Assembly (NCBI RefSeq): GCF_021731785.1
Contig: NZ_JAKFWS010000016.1
Span: 1 to 64,000 of the forward strand
Source of the DNA: Methylocystis sp.
Lineage (GTDB): Bacteria > Pseudomonadota > Alphaproteobacteria > Rhizobiales > Beijerinckiaceae
Direction: 5' to 3'
DNA length: 64,000 bases
In this document: piece after piece, positions 36,573 to 45,379 of the stretch
Numbering within the stretch: the stretch's first letter is position 1
Layout: the number at the start of each line of letters is the position of its first letter
The notes under the pieces: model-generated
The model's input: the letters and a program-made list of their open reading frames with translations, nothing else
Databases searched by the model: none
What the model was told of the DNA's origin: nothing
Position numbers and translations under genes: made by a program

Positions 36573-38393
36573 TTGAATGATCAAGCTGTAGAGCGCGCTT
36601 TCTCGTCCGAGGTCAAGCAGTCGGATCGAACGCGGTGGCGGGAATTCTGCGCGCTCGCGCTGGAATACTGGATCGGCGAAACCAGTCGGCGAGCATGGAT
36701 CCTGACCGGCTGGGTCGCCTTCTGCATTGCCCTGCAGCTTGGGGCGCAACTCAGCATCAATGAATGGAACCGAAGATTCTTCGACGCGCTCGAAAGCAAG
36801 AACGTCGAATCATTCCTCTGGGCGACGGCCCTGTTGCCAGCGCTTGTGATTTTCAGCGCCACCGCGCTCAGCGGCGCGCTCGTCACGCGCATGACATTGC
36901 AGATGCGTTGGCGGCAATGGCTCACCCAGAGACTCGCCGGCTGGTGGCTCGAGGACCAGCGCTACTATCGGCTTGAGATCGCGGCTCGAGAGCAGACCTC
37001 GCCGGAATACCGGATCGCTAAGGACGTTCAATTAGCAATCGATCCGCTCGTCGAATTCGCGGTCGGCTTCTTAACCGCGTTGGCGACGGCTTTGGCTTTC
37101 GTCGGGATCTTGTGGACGGTCGGCGGGCCGCTGGAGTTCGATCTCTTTGGCGCTCGGATTGTGTTGCCAGGCTATCTCGGCTTTGCCGCCGTGGCCTACG
37201 CGACGATCGCTGGCATCGTCGCCTATCTCGCGGGACGTCCGCTCGTTCCAGCTGTTGCGCAAAAGAACGAAGCCGAAGCGCAGTTCCTCGCCGAACTTTC
37301 GCGAATGAAGGAGAATGCGGAAAGCATCGCGCTCATTCGCGGCGACGCTGACGAGTTAAATTCTGTTTTGCAGAACTATCGACGCGTCGTCGCCGCCTGG
37401 GTTCGCCAGATCCGTCGCAATGGCGTGCTCGCGACCGTTCAAAACGCCAATGGCGCGCTGACCCCGCTCATTCCATTCGTGCTCGTTGCGCCAAAATACT
37501 TGTCAGGCGCTTTGACGCTCGGCGCTGTCATGCAGTTGGCCGCCGCTTTCCTGTCGGTGCAGGTCGCCTTTAACTGGTTCATCGACAATTCCGTGCGTGT
37601 CGCGGAATGGATGGCTTCCGCTAACCGGGTTGACGAACTCGTCGAAGCTCTTGAGAGCCTTGATGTCGGCGTCATCATGGAGGAAAAGAAGGTTATCGAG
37701 TTCGGCGTCAGCGATGACGACGCGATTCACATTCAAAATCTCGCCGTCGCGCATCGCAACGGACGAATTGTGATCGCCGACGCGAACGTCGTCATTCCGA
37801 TCGGCGAGAAGTTGCTTGTCGCGGGGCCGAGCGGCACGGGAAAAAGCACGCTTATTCGCGCGCTCGCAGGATTATGGCCGTGGGGCTCCGGCCGGATTTT
37901 ATTGCCGAAAGACGCGCACATCGCCTTTGTGCCGCAGAAGCCATACATTCCGCTGGGCACGCTTCGGCAAGTGATACTTTATTCGATCTCCGACAAGGAA
38001 ATCACCGACGAAATGATTGAAGGCGCGATGCGGCGCTGCGGCATCGGCTATCTCGTCAAACATCTCGATGAAGAGCAACGCTGGGATCAAATTCTTTCCG
38101 GCGGCGAGCGGCAGCGAACCGCCTTTGTTCGGCTTTTGCTGCAAAGGCCGCAGATCATCATCATGGACGAGGCGACGTCCGCGCTCGACGAAGAAAGTCA
38201 GGTTTCGATGCTGCGGCTGTTTAACGAAGATTTGGCCGATGCGACGGCGATCAGCGTCGGCCATCGCGTCGGCATGGAAGATTTTCACGACAAGAAACTC
38301 GTTCTCGAGCGCCGGACAGCCGGCGCGCATATCACCAGCCGCAACCTGCAAAAGTCGCTGTGGCATTTGTTCGACGACGCCGCGCTTTACTGA
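36573..38393 (+). CDS. ABC exporter, YddA/SbmA-BacA-like (fused membrane and ATPase domains)
   Basis: 606 residues. The membrane half (about 1-350) holds roughly six helices (WILTGWVAFCIALQLGAQLS, later LPGYLGFAAVAYATIAGIVA) and matches the ABC_membrane_2/SbmA type with the conserved segment VEFAVGFLTALATALAFVG. The ATPase half has Walker A GPSGTGKSTLIR, signature LSGGERQRTAF and Walker B IIIMDEATSALDEE. Related proteins take up or export peptides, cobalamin or long acyl chains; the substrate here is unknown. The start is TTG at 36573, 11 bases after GGAGGGG, with the leader possibly structured. Confidence 0.85.
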   Translation: MNDQAVERAFSSEVKQSDRTRWREFCALALEYWIGETSRRAWILTGWVAFCIALQLGAQLSINEWNRRFFDALESKNVESFLWATALLPALVIFSATALSGALVTRMTLQMRWRQWLTQRLAGWWLEDQRYYRLEIAAREQTSPEYRIAKDVQLAIDPLVEFAVGFLTALATALAFVGILWTVGGPLEFDLFGARIVLPGYLGFAAVAYATIAGIVAYLAGRPLVPAVAQKNEAEAQFLAELSRMKENAESIALIRGDADELNSVLQNYRRVVAAWVRQIRRNGVLATVQNANGALTPLIPFVLVAPKYLSGALTLGAVMQLAAAFLSVQVAFNWFIDNSVRVAEWMASANRVDELVEALESLDVGVIMEEKKVIEFGVSDDDAIHIQNLAVAHRNGRIVIADANVVIPIGEKLLVAGPSGTGKSTLIRALAGLWPWGSGRILLPKDAHIAFVPQKPYIPLGTLRQVILYSISDKEITDEMIEGAMRRCGIGYLVKHLDEEQRWDQILSGGERQRTAFVRLLLQRPQIIIMDEATSALDEESQVSMLRLFNEDLADATAISVGHRVGMEDFHDKKLVLERRTAGAHITSRNLQKSLWHLFDDAALY

Positions 38394-38464
38394 CGCCTTG
38401 GCGCGCGTCGCAGCGGTGTCGCGCTTGATCGTCCGCCGCGTATCCTGGCGATCGAGACCACATC

Positions 38465-38947
38465 CTATTTTTTCTCGAGATAGAGGATGACATTCTCCTG
38501 TTCGTTCCCATCCGTGCGGGCGACAATCGCGATTGCTGGCTCGCTGTCGCTCAAGTTCACGGGCTGATGCGGAACGTCGGGCGGAATAAAAATAAAATCT
38601 CCAGCGACGTTTACGACGCTCTTTTCGAGATGATCGCCATAGCGCGTCTCGACGCGGCCTTGCAAAAGATAGATCGCGGACTCGTGGCCTTTGTGGATGT
38701 GAGCCTCCGCCTTGCCGCCTGGAGGAATCACCACTTTGAGCAACGACAGCCCCTTTGAGCCGACGGTCTTTGTGGAGATTCCAGGAAGGAAAGGCAGAGC
38801 CTGCTTGGACCGCACAGCTTGGTCGACGCGCACGGTGACGATGTCCTTTCCATCCTTTTGGCCTATGATCGACGTTTCCGACGCCGCAGGCGCCGCAAGC
38901 GCTGCGAAGGTCAAGGAAACAAGCAATGTGTTGCGCATGGCGTTCAT
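38465..38947 (-). CDS. Secreted cupin-domain protein
   Basis: 160-residue protein with a signal peptide (MRNTLLVSLTFAALAAPAAS region) and one cupin barrel. The first cupin motif reads PPGGKAEAHIHKGHESAIYL, with possible metal-binding His residues, then GRVETRYG and the second motif FIFIPPDVPHQPVNLSD. The end is a short acidic EQENVILYLEKK. It probably binds a metal or small molecule in the periplasm; enzymatic function is unproven. Start 38947 or 38938 are both possible. It is divergent from the isoaspartyl peptidase gene, 67 bases away. Confidence 0.75.
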   Translation of the reverse strand: MNAMRNTLLVSLTFAALAAPAASETSIIGQKDGKDIVTVRVDQAVRSKQALPFLPGISTKTVGSKGLSLLKVVIPPGGKAEAHIHKGHESAIYLLQGRVETRYGDHLEKSVVNVAGDFIFIPPDVPHQPVNLSDSEPAIAIVARTDGNEQENVILYLEKK

Positions 38948-39014
38948 CCGAATATCGTGGCGTGCAAGAATATAGCGCAAAGGCCAGATGAATTGGCAAG
39001 CGACCGGGCAAGTC

Positions 39015-39917
39015 ATGATGGACTTCTCGCTGATGATCCATGGCGGCGCGGGCGCAATCCGCGATCCGCAACGCTATGACGCCTCGCTGCGCGCGGTTCT
39101 CGAATCAGGCGTGAGGGTTCTCGCGGCAGGGTCTTCGGCGCTCGACGCCGTGGTCCATTGCGTCGCTCTGCTTGAGGACGATCCACTGTTCAACGCCGGT
39201 CGGGGGTCAGTGCTGAATGCAGAGGGCGAAGTCCTGTGCGATGCATCGATTATGGAAGGCCGAACGCTCAGGGCTGGGGCGGTCGCGGCGGTGCGTGGCG
39301 TCAGAAATCCGGTGCGCCTTGCCTGTGAGGTGATGGAAAAGAGCGGTCACGTGCTGCTCGTCGGCGAAGGTGCGGAGCGCTTCGCGCGCGCGCGGCATTT
39401 GGCGTTCGAGGGCGAAGATTACTTCAAAACCCAGGAGCGCATCGCGCAATTGGCCAAGGCGAAGCGAAAGCGCGAGATCGCGCTCGATCATTCGGGAACA
39501 GGCGATGACAAATACGGCACGGTTGGCGCCGTCGCGCGTGACCGAAATGGCGATCTCGCGGCGGCGACGTCGACCGGCGGCGTCGTCAATCAGCTCAACG
39601 GACGGGTCGGCGATTCACCGATTATCGGCGCGGGGACATTCGCCGACAACGCCAGTTGCGCCGTCTCGTGCACGGGCGTCGGCGAGGATTTCATCCGCGC
39701 TTCGCTGGCGCGCGCCGCCAGTTTCTTCGTGGAATTTCTCGCCATGCAAGCTGAAGAGGCCGCGCGCGAGGCGATGCGCTATCTCGTCGCCAAAGTGAAC
39801 GGCCAGGGCGGCCTCATTCTTGTCGATCAGCAGGGAAGATGCGCCCGCGCCCATTCAACTCCGGGCATGCTGACGGCGCAGTTCGCCGGAGGCGTCGCAC
39901 GGGCGGACGCCGGTTAG
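39015..39917 (+). CDS. Isoaspartyl peptidase / L-asparaginase (Ntn-hydrolase)
   Basis: 300-residue enzyme of the plant-type asparaginase family, which is made as a precursor and cleaves itself. The N-terminal SLMIHGGAGAIRDPQRY and NAGRGSVLNAEGEVLCDASI are typical, and the autocleavage/catalytic Thr is in DDKYGTVGAVARD (Thr169), followed by the substrate-binding regions GRVGDSPIIGAGTFADN and SCTGVGEDFIR. It removes isoaspartyl residues or hydrolyses asparagine. The ATG at 39015 is followed by another at 39018. The unknown gene at 39921-40244 converges on it, three bases apart. Confidence 0.93.
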   Translation: MMDFSLMIHGGAGAIRDPQRYDASLRAVLESGVRVLAAGSSALDAVVHCVALLEDDPLFNAGRGSVLNAEGEVLCDASIMEGRTLRAGAVAAVRGVRNPVRLACEVMEKSGHVLLVGEGAERFARARHLAFEGEDYFKTQERIAQLAKAKRKREIALDHSGTGDDKYGTVGAVARDRNGDLAAATSTGGVVNQLNGRVGDSPIIGAGTFADNASCAVSCTGVGEDFIRASLARAASFFVEFLAMQAEEAAREAMRYLVAKVNGQGGLILVDQQGRCARAHSTPGMLTAQFAGGVARADAG

Positions 39918-39920
39918 GCG

Positions 39921-40244
39921 TCATCTTGCGCAGCCCCCATGGCGCGCAGCATTTCGCCGACGCAGGGCAAGCCTCTGGACCAGGGGATGTCTGCGGTCCA
40001 ACGCAATTTGCGCCAGCGGCGCGACGAAGTTGGACGCGTCGTCGTCCGCGATCATGAAACGGCACATCACATCTTTTGCGCCTGCGTCGAGGATGTCGAC
40101 GATGAGGAGTTTCGGCGCGTTGCGCCCGATCGCGCCGCGCGCGCGAAGAAAGGCGAGAAGCGCCGGTCGGGGTCGGCCAGAAAGGGGCAGAGCGTCGCGT
40201 AAACTGTGGACAAGACTTTCCCGCTTGACGTGATCGAAATCCAT
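39921..40244 (-). CDS. Hypothetical protein
   Basis: 107-residue basic protein starting MDFDHVKRESLVHSLRDAL and ending with an Arg-rich tail (RRRNAARHGGCAR). The ATG at 40244 is preceded by GGAG seven bases upstream, which supports this start over longer in-frame options. A plausible helical core (PALLAFLRARGAIGRNAPKL, then DAGAKDVMCRFMI) is present but no family is recognised. It lies convergent with the isoaspartyl peptidase gene. Confidence is limited because the frame is also open on the opposite strand. Confidence 0.42.
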   Translation of the reverse strand: MDFDHVKRESLVHSLRDALPLSGRPRPALLAFLRARGAIGRNAPKLLIVDILDAGAKDVMCRFMIADDDASNFVAPLAQIALDRRHPLVQRLALRRRNAARHGGCAR

Positions 40245-40476
40245 TTGCCGCTCCATGCAAGAATAAAATTCGACGCGTTGCAGCCGCTGTGCGTCGCACG
40301 AAAAAAACGTATCCGCCGCCATCGCGAGATTGATGCGCCGAAAAAGCCATCGCGGCTTCAGCGACGCCCGGAAGGGGCAGAGCGCAACTATCGCTTGCGT
40401 TTCATCGCCTCCGTGCGCGTCACGGAAGCTGGTCGCCGAAAGAAATTCTTGAGAACTGAAAGAAAGCGCGTCGTTG

Positions 40477-41250
40477 TCACAAGGGCTTCGAGGCGACGAC
40501 AAACTGCGCCCATGCAAACTTGTACCAGACGGCATAGGTCAGATCGATTGCATTGTTGGCGGCCTTGCCGTGCGCCATGAGCTCATCGGCAATGAAATCG
40601 AACCAGACGCGGCCACAGGCGCTGATGCGCAGGCCTTTCGATTCCAATCCGGATGCGATGTGATCCATTGTCCAAGCCTCCTTGTGTGTAAGATCGTCAT
40701 AAAAATTGGTCGTCATGACATTGACGCCAATATCGTGAAGCTTCGTCAACGACGGCATGTTTTTCGACATAGGATGCGGCCATTCCAAGTAGACGGATCC
40801 TCCTGGCTTGAGCCGGGTTGAAATGAATTGCAGCGCCCGGATGGGGTCGGATATATGCTCGATAAAGTGGGAGCACATGATCGCGTCAAAGAGCATGGCG
40901 TTGAAATTAGGCAACGCTTCTTCGAAATTGCCTAACTCGAAATCCTCATAAAGCGAAAACTGGGCGCCCTTTTCGAGCGAGACAGCGTACATTTTGATGT
41001 CGCGGCGCGTGACCAAGGGCCACGATTTCAGCGTCGCCAAGCCTCCATCGCCTGCGCCGAGATCTAGCACATGCGCGTTCGCCGCGGTGTTTCGGAAGAA
41101 AATCGACCGTGGAATAATGCAGTTTACATATTGATCGAGAATTGTCTTGTCCCAAGTCTTCGGATTCTCCGACGACGCGAAATCCATCACCTGCCTTTGC
41201 AAGTCCGCTGGAGACAGATTGTCGAAGGGCGAGGCTACGTTGAACACCAT
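40477..41250 (-). CDS. Class I SAM-dependent methyltransferase
   Basis: 257-residue methyltransferase with SAM motif I HVLDLGAGDGGLATLKS (about residues 60-76), an acidic post-motif in YAVSLEKGAQ, motif FDAIMCSHFIEHISDP and motif LKPGGSVYLEWPHP. This is the Methyltransf_11/UbiE-like type found in polysaccharide and lipid modification clusters. Base composition is lower in GC than the neighbouring housekeeping genes. It lies on the same strand downstream of the SGNH and carbamoyltransferase genes, suggesting a role in the same polymer modification. Confidence 0.85.
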   Translation of the reverse strand: MVFNVASPFDNLSPADLQRQVMDFASSENPKTWDKTILDQYVNCIIPRSIFFRNTAANAHVLDLGAGDGGLATLKSWPLVTRRDIKMYAVSLEKGAQFSLYEDFELGNFEEALPNFNAMLFDAIMCSHFIEHISDPIRALQFISTRLKPGGSVYLEWPHPMSKNMPSLTKLHDIGVNVMTTNFYDDLTHKEAWTMDHIASGLESKGLRISACGRVWFDFIADELMAHGKAANNAIDLTYAVWYKFAWAQFVVASKPL

Positions 41251-41667
41251 AATCCATCTTCCTGACGGCGCGCTTTCGGCGCTTTACTTTGCGGCGGTCG
41301 TCCGCAATTTGCAAGCGGCGGCGCCCTCTATGATATTGACAGACATAGACTTTTTTGGAAACGGGCGGCGGCTGGATGGTGTCGCCGAATGCTTGAATTG
41401 AGCGAACCAGGTCACGCTGCAAATGGGCGATTCCGCCCAAATGCGGATAAATTGATTGATCTCAAAAGTTTCGAGCGAACGCACTGCGCAAAAAACGTGG
41501 CGCCGCTTCTGCGCATTACGCTCTAGCGGTTGAGATTGGATTTTCCAAATGGGCGACCGCCGTCTCACCGCGCAGCAGATAGACGACCGCCTGTATCGAG
41601 CGCGGCGATATCCATGTGCTTGCGGTGCGTCGAGATACCGCTTGACGCCGGTTTCGCGGCCGGACGA
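41251..41667. other. Gap of 417 bases without intact gene, with a carbamoyltransferase remnant
   Basis: No convincing coding frame is seen. The only recognisable content is a short stretch near 41585-41615 that nearly duplicates a piece of the carbamoyltransferase gene (see separate entry). The rest is lower in GC than the flanking genes, as expected for decaying sequence. Confidence 0.5.
41585..41615 (-). pseudogene. Carbamoyltransferase gene remnant
   Basis: Bases 41585-41600 are identical over 16 bases to 43822-43837 of the intact carbamoyltransferase gene; after one inserted base, 41602-41615 is identical over 14 bases to 43838-43851. The matching part of the protein is the HMDIAASIQAV segment, and the minus strand here still reads KHMDIAALDTGG. 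The similarity becomes patchy beyond. This indicates a second, largely deleted copy of the gene. Confidence 0.6.
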
Positions 41668-42819
41668 CTAGCGGTATTTCGCGATGAGATCCTGAGCCAG
41701 GAGATCATTGCCACGTTCGTTGTAATGCACGTCCGTCCATATGAACAAGTCTTCGAGAAAGTTTGGGTGAGAGTTCTTATAGGCAAAGAACACCGGAAAA
41801 TGGTCGAAGAACTTCCGGCACTTGTCCGCGCACCAGTCGCGCCAGATCTGCGCCTGCCGTGAATTCTCCTGATCGTATAGCAGCTGCTGCGGCCAAGGGT
41901 AGACTCCGACGGACAGCGGAATTCCGCGCGCGCTCAGAAGCGCGTGAAGACGATCCATGTTGTCCATCGCCTTGGCGACGCCGCCGTCAATCCCCATCGC
42001 GCCGTAGCACTTGGCTTTCGGGTCATATGTCCAGCTGCTGCGATCGCTATCGGGTCCGTACCCCATGCCAGGCTTGACCAGCTCTGCGCCGCTCAGGCTT
42101 CGAATATCCTTGATCGCGCGCCGCATCAAGCGGTCCTTCTCGAGATAGTCCAGTATGTAGGAAGGCCGCGCCCACCAAGACGGCTCAATGACGAGAGTCG
42201 CCTCCGGCGAAGCACACTCCTTTTCGAAATTAGTCCATTCGAGTTTTCCGTCCGGTCCATAGCGGTAGTAGATCGCTTCATCCTGCACGTCGGATATATC
42301 GACGTAGACGATGACTTCGTCGAACTGCAGTCCTGCGTCGAGCAAGGACTTGATCTTCATGAAATAGACGGAAGGGGCGTAGGAGCTTACGCCTGCGTTG
42401 AGAACATCGATATCAGGAAACGCCGCAGCGAAGCGGCCGACGAACGTCTGCTCATAGGGCAGCCCCATGCCTTCGGTGAAGGAATCGCCGATAAACAGAA
42501 CCCGCCGACGGTCCGACTTCGAAGGCGCCTCTCGATTGACGGCATCCTTGAACCCGAGCGCATTCGTCCGAATGCGGTAACGACGCCCGCCCCACTGATC
42601 GTCGCCGTCGAAATTGGCCGCCAATGAATGGCTGTAGACGGGAACATGCACTCTGAAGGCGCTCTTGACGAAGGGCGGTCCAAGCAGCGGGTTCTGATTA
42701 GGAGATTTGAGGTGTAAGCCCAGTTCGACGAGAACAAACAGACCCAAAAATATCGCGGCGTTGATCGCCCCGATCTTCGCGGCGCGCTTCAGCCATTGCA
42801 TGAGTTCCGATTTGCTCAC
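41668..42819 (-). CDS. Membrane-anchored SGNH/GDSL-type hydrolase
   Basis: 383 residues. One N-terminal transmembrane helix (IGAINAAIFLGLFVLVELGL) anchors a periplasmic SGNH domain: block I VLFIGDSFTEG (Ser113), block III-like region VSSYAPSVYFMKIKSLL, and the C-terminal Asp363-x-His365 in IWTDVHYNERG. Such proteins act as esterases or O-acyltransferases on exported polysaccharides. It sits 15 bases after the carbamoyltransferase gene and is probably in the same operon. A broken second copy lies at 45380-45893. Confidence 0.85.
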   Translation of the reverse strand: MSKSELMQWLKRAAKIGAINAAIFLGLFVLVELGLHLKSPNQNPLLGPPFVKSAFRVHVPVYSHSLAANFDGDDQWGGRRYRIRTNALGFKDAVNREAPSKSDRRRVLFIGDSFTEGMGLPYEQTFVGRFAAAFPDIDVLNAGVSSYAPSVYFMKIKSLLDAGLQFDEVIVYVDISDVQDEAIYYRYGPDGKLEWTNFEKECASPEATLVIEPSWWARPSYILDYLEKDRLMRRAIKDIRSLSGAELVKPGMGYGPDSDRSSWTYDPKAKCYGAMGIDGGVAKAMDNMDRLHALLSARGIPLSVGVYPWPQQLLYDQENSRQAQIWRDWCADKCRKFFDHFPVFFAYKNSHPNFLEDLFIWTDVHYNERGNDLLAQDLIAKYR

Positions 42820-42834
42820 GAAAAGAGGCCCGCA

Positions 42835-44670
42835 TTAATCGAGTTCGAACTTCTCTTTATAGTCGTGCTTGAGCGACGCGTCCTGATGCTCTTTGCGGAG
42901 ATAACAGTCGCCGATCACCAGAGCGTCCATCTCCGTGCCCATGAAACAACCGAAGGCGTCCTCCGGCGTGCAGACGATCGGTTCGCCGCGCACATTAAAG
43001 CTCGTATTGACCAGCACGGGGCAGGCGGTCAAGCGTTTGAACGCCGTAAGCAGCGCGTAATAGCGCGGGTTTGTCTCCTTGTGTACAGTCTGGATTCGCG
43101 CCGAATAGTCGACGTGGGTCACGGCGGGAATTGCGCTGCGCGGAACATTCAGCCTGTCGATTCCAAACAGCGCCTGCTGCTCGGCGGTCATCGCAAGACG
43201 ATGCTTCTCAGCGACGTCGGCGACGAGCAGCATGTATGGCGAATCGCCGTCGAGATCGAACCAGTCGGCGACATCCTCGCGCAAAACCGAGGGTGCGAAG
43301 GGGCGAAAAGATTCGCGATATTTGATTTTCAGATTGAGGGTCTTCTGCATCGTATCTGAACGCGGGTCGCCGAGGATCGATCGCCCGCCGAGCGCGCGCG
43401 GCCCGAACTCCATTCGGCCTTGAAACCAGCCAACGGCTCGCTCGGACGCAAGATCCCGCGCTGTCGCCTCGATCAGATCGCCTTCCGCCATTGTTTCGAA
43501 TTTGGCGCCGACGGCTAGCAACCGGCGCTCGATCTCGGCTTGCGAGAACGAAGGGCCGAGATAGGAGCCGCGCATGGCGTCGCCGCCGCCGTTGACGCTC
43601 CGCGGATTTTTCTTGTGGTCGTAGTAAGCGGCAAGCGCCGCGCCGAGCGCGCCGCCGGCGTCTCCGGCCGCAGGCTGAATCCAGATTTGGTCGAAACTGC
43701 CGTCACGCAGCAGTTTTCCGTTGGCGACGCAATTCAGCGCGACGCCGCCGGCCAGACAAAGATTCCGGGCGCCGGTTTCCTGGGCGAGCCCGCGGGTCAA
43801 TCTGAGGACAATCTCCTCGGTGACCGCCTGTATCGAGGCGGCGATATCCATATGGCGTTGCGTCAGCAATTCTTCCGGCTTGCGCGCCGGACCGCCGAAA
43901 AGTTCGTCGAACTTGGCGTTGGTCATTCGCAATCCGGTGCAATAGTCGAAATACGACTGATCGAGCCGGAAGGTGCCGTCCTGCTTGAGGTCGATGAGGC
44001 GGTTCAGGATCAAGTCCGCATATTTGGGTTCGCCATAGGGGGCGAGGCCCATCAGCTTGTATTCGCCGGAGTTCACCTTGAATCCGGTATAATATGTGAA
44101 GGCCGAATAAAGCAGGCCGAGCGAATGCGGAAAGCGCAGCTCGCGCTGCATGGTCAGTTGATTGTTATTGCCGAATGCGACCGATGTCGTCGCCCATTCG
44201 CCGACTCCGTCCATGGTCAAAACGATCGCGTCGTTGAAGGGAGAGGGATAGAAGGCGCTGGCGGCGTGACTGAAGTGATGCTCGGCGAACAGCAGCCTCT
44301 TCGCCCAGTCGACATCCCCCGAATAGGCTTTCATCTCCTTCAGCAGCAGCGACTTTTGAAAGAGCTTCTCGCGCAGCCAGAGCGGCAGCGCCATCTTGAA
44401 GGACTGGAATCCGCGTGGCGCAAAGGCGACGTATGTCTCCAGCAGCCGCTCGAATTTCACGAACGGCTTGTCGTAGAAGGCGACGAAATCGATGTCCTGA
44501 GGCGTTGCGCGGGCTGCCTCAAGACAATAGTCGATCGCGTGACGCGGAAAGCGCGCGTCGTGCTTAACGCGCGAGAATCGCTCTTCCTGCGCAGCGGCGA
44601 TAATTTCGCCATCCTCCACCACGGCGGCAGCGCTGTCGTGGTAGAAGGCGGAGATGCCAAGTATCCGCAT
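42835..44670 (-). CDS. O-carbamoyltransferase (NodU/CmcH family)
   Basis: 611-residue enzyme that transfers a carbamoyl group from carbamoyl phosphate to a hydroxyl, using ATP. The N-terminal Kae1-like domain starts ILGISAFYHDSAAAVVEDGE and holds iron/His segments (FAEHHFSHAASAFYPSPF) and LTMDGVGEWATTSVA. The C-terminal YrdC-like domain contains GWFQGRMEFGPRALGGRSIL and FRPFAPSVLREDVADWF. NodU acts on Nod factors, CmcH on cephamycins; here the DUF5989 and SxtJ neighbours suggest a polysaccharide or secreted glycan target. Seven bases separate it from DUF5989. Confidence 0.93.
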   Translation of the reverse strand: MRILGISAFYHDSAAAVVEDGEIIAAAQEERFSRVKHDARFPRHAIDYCLEAARATPQDIDFVAFYDKPFVKFERLLETYVAFAPRGFQSFKMALPLWLREKLFQKSLLLKEMKAYSGDVDWAKRLLFAEHHFSHAASAFYPSPFNDAIVLTMDGVGEWATTSVAFGNNNQLTMQRELRFPHSLGLLYSAFTYYTGFKVNSGEYKLMGLAPYGEPKYADLILNRLIDLKQDGTFRLDQSYFDYCTGLRMTNAKFDELFGGPARKPEELLTQRHMDIAASIQAVTEEIVLRLTRGLAQETGARNLCLAGGVALNCVANGKLLRDGSFDQIWIQPAAGDAGGALGAALAAYYDHKKNPRSVNGGGDAMRGSYLGPSFSQAEIERRLLAVGAKFETMAEGDLIEATARDLASERAVGWFQGRMEFGPRALGGRSILGDPRSDTMQKTLNLKIKYRESFRPFAPSVLREDVADWFDLDGDSPYMLLVADVAEKHRLAMTAEQQALFGIDRLNVPRSAIPAVTHVDYSARIQTVHKETNPRYYALLTAFKRLTACPVLVNTSFNVRGEPIVCTPEDAFGCFMGTEMDALVIGDCYLRKEHQDASLKHDYKEKFELD

Positions 44671-44676
44671 CGCGCT

Positions 44677-44823
44677 TTAAAAGAGCGTGTAGATGAACGG
44701 AGCGACCGCGGTGCCTTGCAGAACGATCAGGGCGCCGATCAGCAGCATGATGACCAGCACCGGCGCCATCCAGTATTTCTTTCGGGTCTTCAGATAATCC
44801 CAGAGTTCGGCCAGAAAACTCAT
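44677..44823 (-). CDS. Small membrane protein, DUF5989
   Basis: 48-residue single-pass membrane protein read from ATG 44823 to TAA 44677-44679. It begins MSFLAELWDYLKTRKKYW, continues with a hydrophobic helix (MAPVLVIMLLIGALIVL) and ends AVAPFIYTLF. This is the DUF5989 pattern, a tiny protein that regularly lies between SxtJ and a carbamoyltransferase. Its role is unknown; it probably helps place the enzyme at the membrane. Confidence 0.85.
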   Translation of the reverse strand: MSFLAELWDYLKTRKKYWMAPVLVIMLLIGALIVLQGTAVAPFIYTLF

Positions 44824-44836
44824 TTTGCCTGTCTCC

Positions 44837-45253
44837 TTAGAACTGCTTGCTCATGTCGCTCGCCTCGTCGGGCGTATTGCGCATGGTCCAGTAGGAAGTC
44901 GCGTTCTTGTCGAACGAAAGTTTGAGCGGGTCGGCGCGACGCAATCGGAAAATCACCGCAATCGGGACGATCACGCCAAAGAACAGGACGCCCATGATGA
45001 GCGGGTTGGTGATTTTGTGCAGCGCCAATCCAAGCTTGTACCAAAGCCGGTTAAGCGGCCGCAGTTTGGCTGGCGCGACGAACGCGGCTGCGGCGAAGGC
45101 GAGCGCCAGCGCAAGTCCCCAGAAACTGGGCGCCTCGCCGTGCCGAATTGGCAACATGCTGATGATCGCAATCGCTGCGGCGATCACGAATCCGAACGAT
45201 CGATCGGATCCCATCGCGGCCGAACGGTCTCTCGAAAAGTCCTCATGCGACAT
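44837..45253 (-). CDS. SxtJ-family membrane protein
   Basis: 138 residues with three hydrophobic segments (SFGFVIAAAIAIISMLPIRH, then FWGLALALAFAAAAFVAPA and LIMGVLFFGVIVPIAVIFR) and the family signature WYKLGLALHKITNPLIMG. SxtJ proteins are named after the saxitoxin cluster but are widespread next to carbamoyltransferases and DUF5989. They are thought to support carbamoylation or transport. The order SxtJ, DUF5989, carbamoyltransferase, SGNH hydrolase forms one operon here. Confidence 0.88.
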   Translation of the reverse strand: MSHEDFSRDRSAAMGSDRSFGFVIAAAIAIISMLPIRHGEAPSFWGLALALAFAAAAFVAPAKLRPLNRLWYKLGLALHKITNPLIMGVLFFGVIVPIAVIFRLRRADPLKLSFDKNATSYWTMRNTPDEASDMSKQF

Positions 45254-45379
45254 TCAGACGAGACCCCCCAGGTCGCCTCGACGGCAAATTAACTCCAAGG
45301 CCCGCGAACAGCAAACTTTCGCGGCCTTGCAAACATTTCCGCATCGCTTCATTTGAGGGTGCAAACTAATGGATATCTC

